From Thinopyrum elongatum (Eukaryota > Streptophyta > Magnoliopsida > Poales > Poaceae): DNA of 64,000 bases. Shown here piece by piece: positions 58,672 through 64,000 of the stretch. Each line of letters starts with the position of its first letter. The first letter of the stretch is position 1. Location of the stretch: assembly GCA_011799875.1 (NCBI GenBank), contig CM022302.1:98907494-98971493 (forward strand), given 5' to 3'. Under the pieces are notes generated by a model, which saw only the letters and a program-made list of their open reading frames with translations, had not been told where the DNA came from and did not search any database. Both the position numbers and the translations under genes were made by a program.

Positions 58672-60280
58672 TGATACGTCTCCAACGTATCTATAATTTT
58701 TTATTGTTCCATGCTATTATATTATCTGTTTTGGATGTTTTATATGCATTAATATGCTATTTTATATTATTTTTGGGACTAACCTATTAACCTAGAGCCC
58801 AGGGCCAGTTTTTGTTTTTTCCTTGTTTTAGAGTTTCGCAGAAAAGGAATACCAAACGGAGTCCAAATGGAATGAAACCTTCGCGATGATTTTTCTTGGA
58901 CCAGAAGACAACCAGGAGACTTGGAGATGAAGTCGAAGGAGCCACGAGGTGGCCACAAGGACGGAGGGCACGCCCAGGGGGTAGGGCACGCCCCCACCCT
59001 TGTGGGCCCCTCGTGCACCTCCTGACCTAATTCTTTCGCCTATATATTCCCAAATATCCCCAAACCACTAGAGGCATCCACGAAAACACTTTTCCACCAT
59101 CGCAACCTTCTGCACCCGTGAGATCCCATCTAGGGACCTTTTCCGGCACCCTGCCGGAGGGGGATTCGATCATGGTGGGCCTCTACATCAACACCATTGC
59201 CCTTTCGATGAAGCGTGAGTAGTTTACCACAGACCTACGGGTCCATAGCTAGTAGCTAGATGGCTTCTTCTCTCTCTTTGATTCTCAATACCATGTTCTC
59301 CTCGATGTTCTTGGAGATCTATTCGATGTAATACTTTTTTTTGCGGTGTGTTTGCTGAGATCCGATGAATTGTGGATTTATGATCAGCTTATCTATGAAT
59401 ATTATTTGAATCTTCTCTGAATTCTTTTATGCATGATTTGATATCTTTGTAATTCTCTTCGAACTATCGGTTTGGTTTGGCCAACTAGATTGGTTTTTCT
59501 TGCAATGGGAGAAGTGCTTAGCTTTGGGTTCAATCTTGTGGTGTCCTTTCCCAGTGACAGCAGGGGCAGCAAGGCACGTATTGTATTGTTGCCATCAAGG
59601 ATAAAAAGATGGGGTTTTCATCATATTGCTTGAGTTAATTCCTCTACATCATGTCATCTTACTTAATGCGTTACTCCGTTCTTTATGAACTTAATACTGT
59701 AGATGCATGCTGGATAGCGGTCGATGTGTGGAGTAATAGTAGTAGATGCAGAATTGTTTCGGTCTACTTGACACAGACGTGATGCCTATATTCATGATCA
59801 TTGCCATAGATATCATCATAACTTTGCGCTTTTCTATCAATTGCTCGGCAGTAATTTGTTCACCCACCGTATTATTTTCTATCTTGAGAGAAGCCTCTAG
59901 TGAAACCTATGGCCCCCGGGTCTATTTTCCATCATATAAGTTTCCGATCTTCTATTTTCCATCATATTACTTTCCGATCTACTATTTTGCAATCTTTTAC
60001 TTTCCGATCTATAAACCAAAAATATCAAAAATATTTACTTTATCGTTTATCTATCTCTATCAGATCTCACTTTTGCAAGTAACCGTGAAGGGATTGACAA
60101 CCCCTTTATCGCGTTGGGTGCAAGTTGTTTGATTGTTTGTGCACGTATTCAGTGATTTGTGCATTGTCTCCTACTGGATTGATACCTTGGTTCTCAAACT
60201 GAGGGAAATACTTATCTCTACTTTGCTACATCACCCTTTCCTCTTCAAGGGAAAAACCAACGCAAGCTCAAGAAGTAGCA
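58672..60280 (+). repeat. 5' LTR of the Gypsy-type element
   Basis: About 1.6 kb, TG...CA. The start is set by the junction with CACTA coding sequence, the end by the AGAAGTAGCA stop just before the PBS-like sequence. The short GGAAGAATTTC between LTR and PBS is usual for this family. The partner LTR is not in the window. Confidence 0.75.
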
Positions 60281-60563
60281 GGAAGAATTTCTGGCACCGT
60301 TGCCGGGGAGATCTATGCCAAGTCAAGACATACCAAGTACCCATCATAAACTCTCATCTCTTTCATTACATTATTCGCCATTAGCCTCTCATTTTCCTCT
60401 CCCCCACTTCTAAAATGATTTTCGAAAAGATTTGCCTTTTTATTCGCCCTTCTTCCGTTCCTCCTTCCGTTCGTCTTTTCGTTTGCCTTTTTGCTCGTTT
60501 GCTATCTTTGTTTGTGTTACCATGTGCCCTGTATTTGCTTGCATCATCGCTTGCTAAAAATCT

Positions 60564-61076
60564 AAGTTTCTGGATCCTCATCCACTTGCTAATCTTTTTA
60601 AGAGATCCAATTATGATGAACCGATTGCTAGTGATTTGAGTGCACTAGATTATCTTTATGAGGTTTTGCTTGAAATTCGTGAATCTGAAAATTGTGATGA
60701 AGTATTGAAAGAAGAAATTTATAAAGTGATTCATGATTGTAATGATGTTATTATAAATTCTATTAATGTCAATTGTGTTGATGATATGCAAAACCCTAAG
60801 CTTGGGGATGCTAGTTTTGCTATGTCCGCTACTTATTGCAATGATCATGATTGGGGTGATTCTTCTTATGATCTTGAAATTTTATTTAAGCCCCATGATG
60901 AATATGAGATTGATAATAATGTTTGCAATAATATTGAAAGTGGGTTTGGAAGAGTGTCAACTTTAGATCCCACATATTTGGAGAATATTCAATCTTATGA
61001 AATTTTTGATAAAAGTGGGTTTGGAGAGGTCATGACTTTAGTTAATGTTAATCTCATTATTTTGGAAGAGTGTTAA
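60564..61076 (+). pseudogene. Degraded open frame of the Gypsy-type element, function unknown
   Basis: A frame open for about 170 codons (YDEPIASDLSALDYLYEVLL, later IESGFGRVSTL and KSGFGEVMTL) is acidic and low-complexity, with repeated SGFG blocks. Similar frames are common in non-autonomous Triticeae Gypsy elements, but I know of no assigned role. It has no ATG near its start. A continuation at 61,083-61,391 is in another frame. Confidence 0.55.
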
Positions 61077-61391
61077 CTTCGCATGCATGTGGATCATGTT
61101 GAGAATATGTTATGTGATAGCTATATTGTTGATTTGTCTTATGATCCTACATGTAATTATTATGAGAGAGGAAAATATGGTTGTAGAAATTTTCATGTTA
61201 CTAAATTACCTCTCTTCATGTTGAGATTGCTATCGTCTCTTTCTTCTTCCTTGCATATGCTAGTTTTTGCTTGCCTTGATAATTTGTTTGCTTATAAAAT
61301 GCCTATGCATAGGAAGAATGTTAGACATAAACTCGTTTTTCACATGCTTTATGATGCTCTCTTTGTGCTTCAATTCTTGTCTTTCATGTGA

Positions 61392-64000
61392 GCATCATCG
61401 AAATCTCAATGCCTAGCTAAAAAGGCTTTAAAGAAAAGCGCTTGTTGGGAGACAACCCAATATTTTTCCTTGCTGTTTTTCAATAAATAATTCATATAGT
61501 CTCTGCTTAGATATGGTTTTGTGTTTTAATTCATTTTTGTGCCAAGTAAGACCTTTGGGATGGCTTACGGTGATAGTTGATTTGATCTTGCTGAAAAACA
61601 GAAATTTTTGCGTCCACTCACAGAATTTTTTAAATTCACAGAAGTGTGTAAAAACCCTAAATTTTTTACACATGATTGATATACAAATTTCCTATGTTTT
61701 CATAATTTTTCAGAATTTTTGGAGTTACATAAGTATTAGAACAATTCAGATCTTTGCAGACTGTTCTGTTTTTGACAGATTCTGTTTCTTTGTGTTGTTT
61801 GCTTATTTTGATGAATCTATGGGTAGTATCGGGGGGTATGAAACATGGAAAAGTTGGAATACAGTAGATATTACGCCAATATAAATAAAGAATGAGTTCA
61901 CAACAGTACCAAAAGTGGTGATTTATTTTCTTTTACTAACGGAGCTTATGAGATTTTCTGTTGAGTTTTGTGTTGTGAAGTTTTCAAGTTTTGGGTAAGG
62001 ATTTGATGGACTATGGAATAAGGAGTGGCAAGAGCCTAATCTTGGGGATGCCCAAGGCACCCCAAGGTAATATTCAAGGACAACAAAGAGCCTAAGCTTG
62101 GGGATGCCCCGGAAGGCATCCCCTCTTTCGTCTTCGTCTATCGGTAAATTTACTTGAGGCTATATTTTTATTCACCACATGATATGTGTTTTGCTTGGAG
62201 AGTCTTGTATGATTTGAGTCTTTAATTTTTAGTTTTCCACAATCATCCTTGCTGTACACACCTTTTGAGAGGGACACGCATGAATCGTGATTTATTAGAA
62301 TACTCTATGTGCTTCACTTATATCTTTTGAGCGAGGCAATTTTGCTCTAGTGCTTCACTTATATCTTTTTAGAGCACGGCGGTGGTTTTATTTTATAGAA
62401 ATTGATGAACTCTCATGCTTCACTTATATTATTTTGAGATTCTTTAAACAGCATGGTAATTTGCTTTGGTTATAAATTTAGTCCTAATATGATAGGCATC
62501 CAAGAGGGATATAATAAAAGCTTTCATATAAAGTGCATTGAATACTATGAGAAGTTTGATTCCTTATGATTGTTTTGAGATATAAAGATGGTGATATTAG
62601 AGTCATGCTAGTGAGTAATTGTGAATTTGATAAATACTTGTGTTAAAGTTTGTGATTCCCGTAGCATGCACGTATGGTGAACCGTTATGTGATGAAGTCA
62701 GAGCAAGATTTATTTATTGATTGTCTTCCTTATGAGTGGCGGTCGGGGACGAGCGATGGTCTTTTCCTACCAATCTATCCCCCTAGGAGCATGCGCGTAG
62801 TACTTCGTCTTGATAACTAATAGATTTTTGCAATAAGTATGTGAGTTCTTTATGACTAATGTTGAGTCCATGGATTATACGCACTCTCACCCTTCCACCA
62901 TTGCTAGCCTCTCTAGTGCTGCGCACCTTTCGCCGGTACCATAAACCCACCATATACCTTCCTCAAAACAGCCACCATACCTACCTATTATGGCATTTCC
63001 ATAGCCATTCCGAGATATATTGCCATGCAACTTTCCACCGTTCCGTTTATTATGACGCGCTTCATCATTGTCATATTGCTTTGCATGATCATGTAGTTGA
63101 CATCGTATTTGTGGCAAAGCCACCGTTCATAATTTTTATACATGTCACTCTTGATTCATTGCACATCCCGGTACACCGCCGGAGGCATTCATATAGAGTC
63201 ATATTTTGTTCTAAGTATCGAGTTGTAATTCTTGAGTTGTAAGTAAATAAAAGTGTGATGATCTTCATTTTTAGAGCATTGTCCCATGTGAGGAAAGGAT
63301 GATGGAGACTATGATTCCCCCACAAGTCGGGATGAGACTCCGGATGAAAAAAAAGAGGCCAAAAAATGAGAGAATGCCCAAACAAAAAAAATGAGAGAAA
63401 AGAGAGAAGGAACAATGTTACTATCCTTTTACCACACTTGTGCTTCAAAGTAGCACCATGATCTTCATGATAGAGAGTCTCCTATGATGTCACTTTCATA
63501 TACTAGTGGGAATTTTTCATTATAGAACTTGGGTTGTATATTCCAATGATGGGCTTCCTCAAATTGCCCTAGGTCTTCGTGAGCAAGCGACTTGGATGCA
63601 CACCCACTTAGTTTCTTTTTGAGCTTTCATAAACTTATAGCTCTAGTGCATCCGTTGCATGGCAATCCCTACTCACTCACATTGATATCTATTGATGGGC
63701 ATCTCCATAGCCCGTTGATATGCCTAGTTGATGTGAGACTATCTCCTTCTTTTTGTCTTCTCTACAACCACCATATTCTATTCCACCTATAGTGCTATGT
63801 CCATGGCTCATGCTCATGTATTGCGTGAAAGTTGAAAAAGTTTGAGAACATCAAAAGTATGAAACAATTGCTTGGCTTGTCATCGGGGTTGTGCATGATT
63901 TGAATATTTTGTGTGATGAAGTTGCAGCATAGCCAGACTATATGATTTTGTAGGGATAAGCTTTCTTTGGCCATGTTATTTTGAGAAGACATAATTGCCT
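61392..64000. other. AT-rich interior of the Gypsy-type element
   Basis: No coding domain seen. Recurring phrases include GCCTAAGCTTGGGGATGCCC (62,040 and 62,093 regions) and GTGCTTCACTTATATCTTTT (62,310, 62,350 and 62,418 regions), both typical of the untranslated interior of large Triticeae elements. The 3' LTR has not been reached. Confidence 0.6.

Larger units (their letters stand above)
58672..64000 (+). mobile_element. Gypsy-type LTR retrotransposon (Sabrina/WHAM-like), 5' part
   Basis: The 5' LTR 58,672-60,280 begins TGATACGTCTCCAACGTATC, a start shared by abundant Triticeae Gypsy-type families; the family name is from memory and tentative. A PBS-like sequence (TGGCACCGTTGCCGGGG) follows at about 60,292. 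The interior to the window end is AT-rich, with one degraded frame (60,564-61,076) and typical low-coding leader sequence. No gag zinc knuckle, protease, reverse transcriptase or integrase is visible, so this is a non-autonomous or decayed copy. The 3' LTR is outside the window. Confidence 0.8.

Noticed and set aside
63592..63792. Small open frames in the last 2.5 kb
   Set aside because: Interior leader of the Gypsy-type element; no domain or start context.

Overview
This window looks like chromosomal DNA of a Triticeae grass (wheat, goatgrass, rye or barley type). The signs are nested LTR retrotransposons with wheat-type ends, a CACTA transposon start, a 5'-truncated LINE, plant genes with canonical GT-AG introns, and a monocot-style snRNA promoter. 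There is no operon structure, and almost nothing here is an intact protein gene.

Layout. 1-8,530 (minus strand): a long intron-rich locus encoding a grass-type protein with two Ulp1/C48 (SUMO-protease-like) catalytic domains. Its exons join in phase over most of its length, but it carries six in-frame stops and two apparently destroyed splice sites. 8,531-9,475 is its probable 5' region. 9,708-34,555: a very large composite tandem array of an 86-bp AT/GC-mixed unit (A) and a roughly 231-bp GC-rich unit (B) that share the same head. A 746-base run of N interrupts it. The part from 22,070 to 29,400 is a noisy reverse-complement copy that even repeats the unique left flank, so I read it as an assembly artefact.

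34,749-35,115 (minus): a promoter of the plant Pol III snRNA type (USE, TATA at 24-bp spacing, RGCCCR motifs upstream) followed by about 180 bp without any T4 run and then a T6 terminator. I infer an unidentified small nuclear RNA gene. Its predicted 5' part holds the 11-nt splice-donor-recognition sequence of U1. 35,866-37,437 (minus): two small broken genes, one a B3-domain protein.

38,350-42,290: degenerate repeats of about 350 bp, split by a 5'-truncated LINE (39,683-42,018) with an 18-bp target duplication. 43,067-43,843 (plus): an AP2/ERF-domain gene with a premature stop. 44,015-53,396: a complete Copia-type LTR retrotransposon (minus orientation, LTRs of about 2.17 kb, TSD TATAT) whose internal coding region is dead. 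53,397-55,466: spacer, a fragment of a spliced plant gene, and a probable DNA-transposon end. 55,467-64,000: a nest in which a CACTA element sits inside a Copia fragment and a Gypsy-type LTR element sits inside the CACTA; the Gypsy element runs off the window.

A common thread is the type of damage. In the Ulp1 locus, the B3 gene, the unknown small gene, the AP2/ERF gene and the CACTA protease, the premature stops are explained by C-to-T changes, mostly CAG to TAG (CHG context). This fits decay of cytosine-methylated, silenced DNA.
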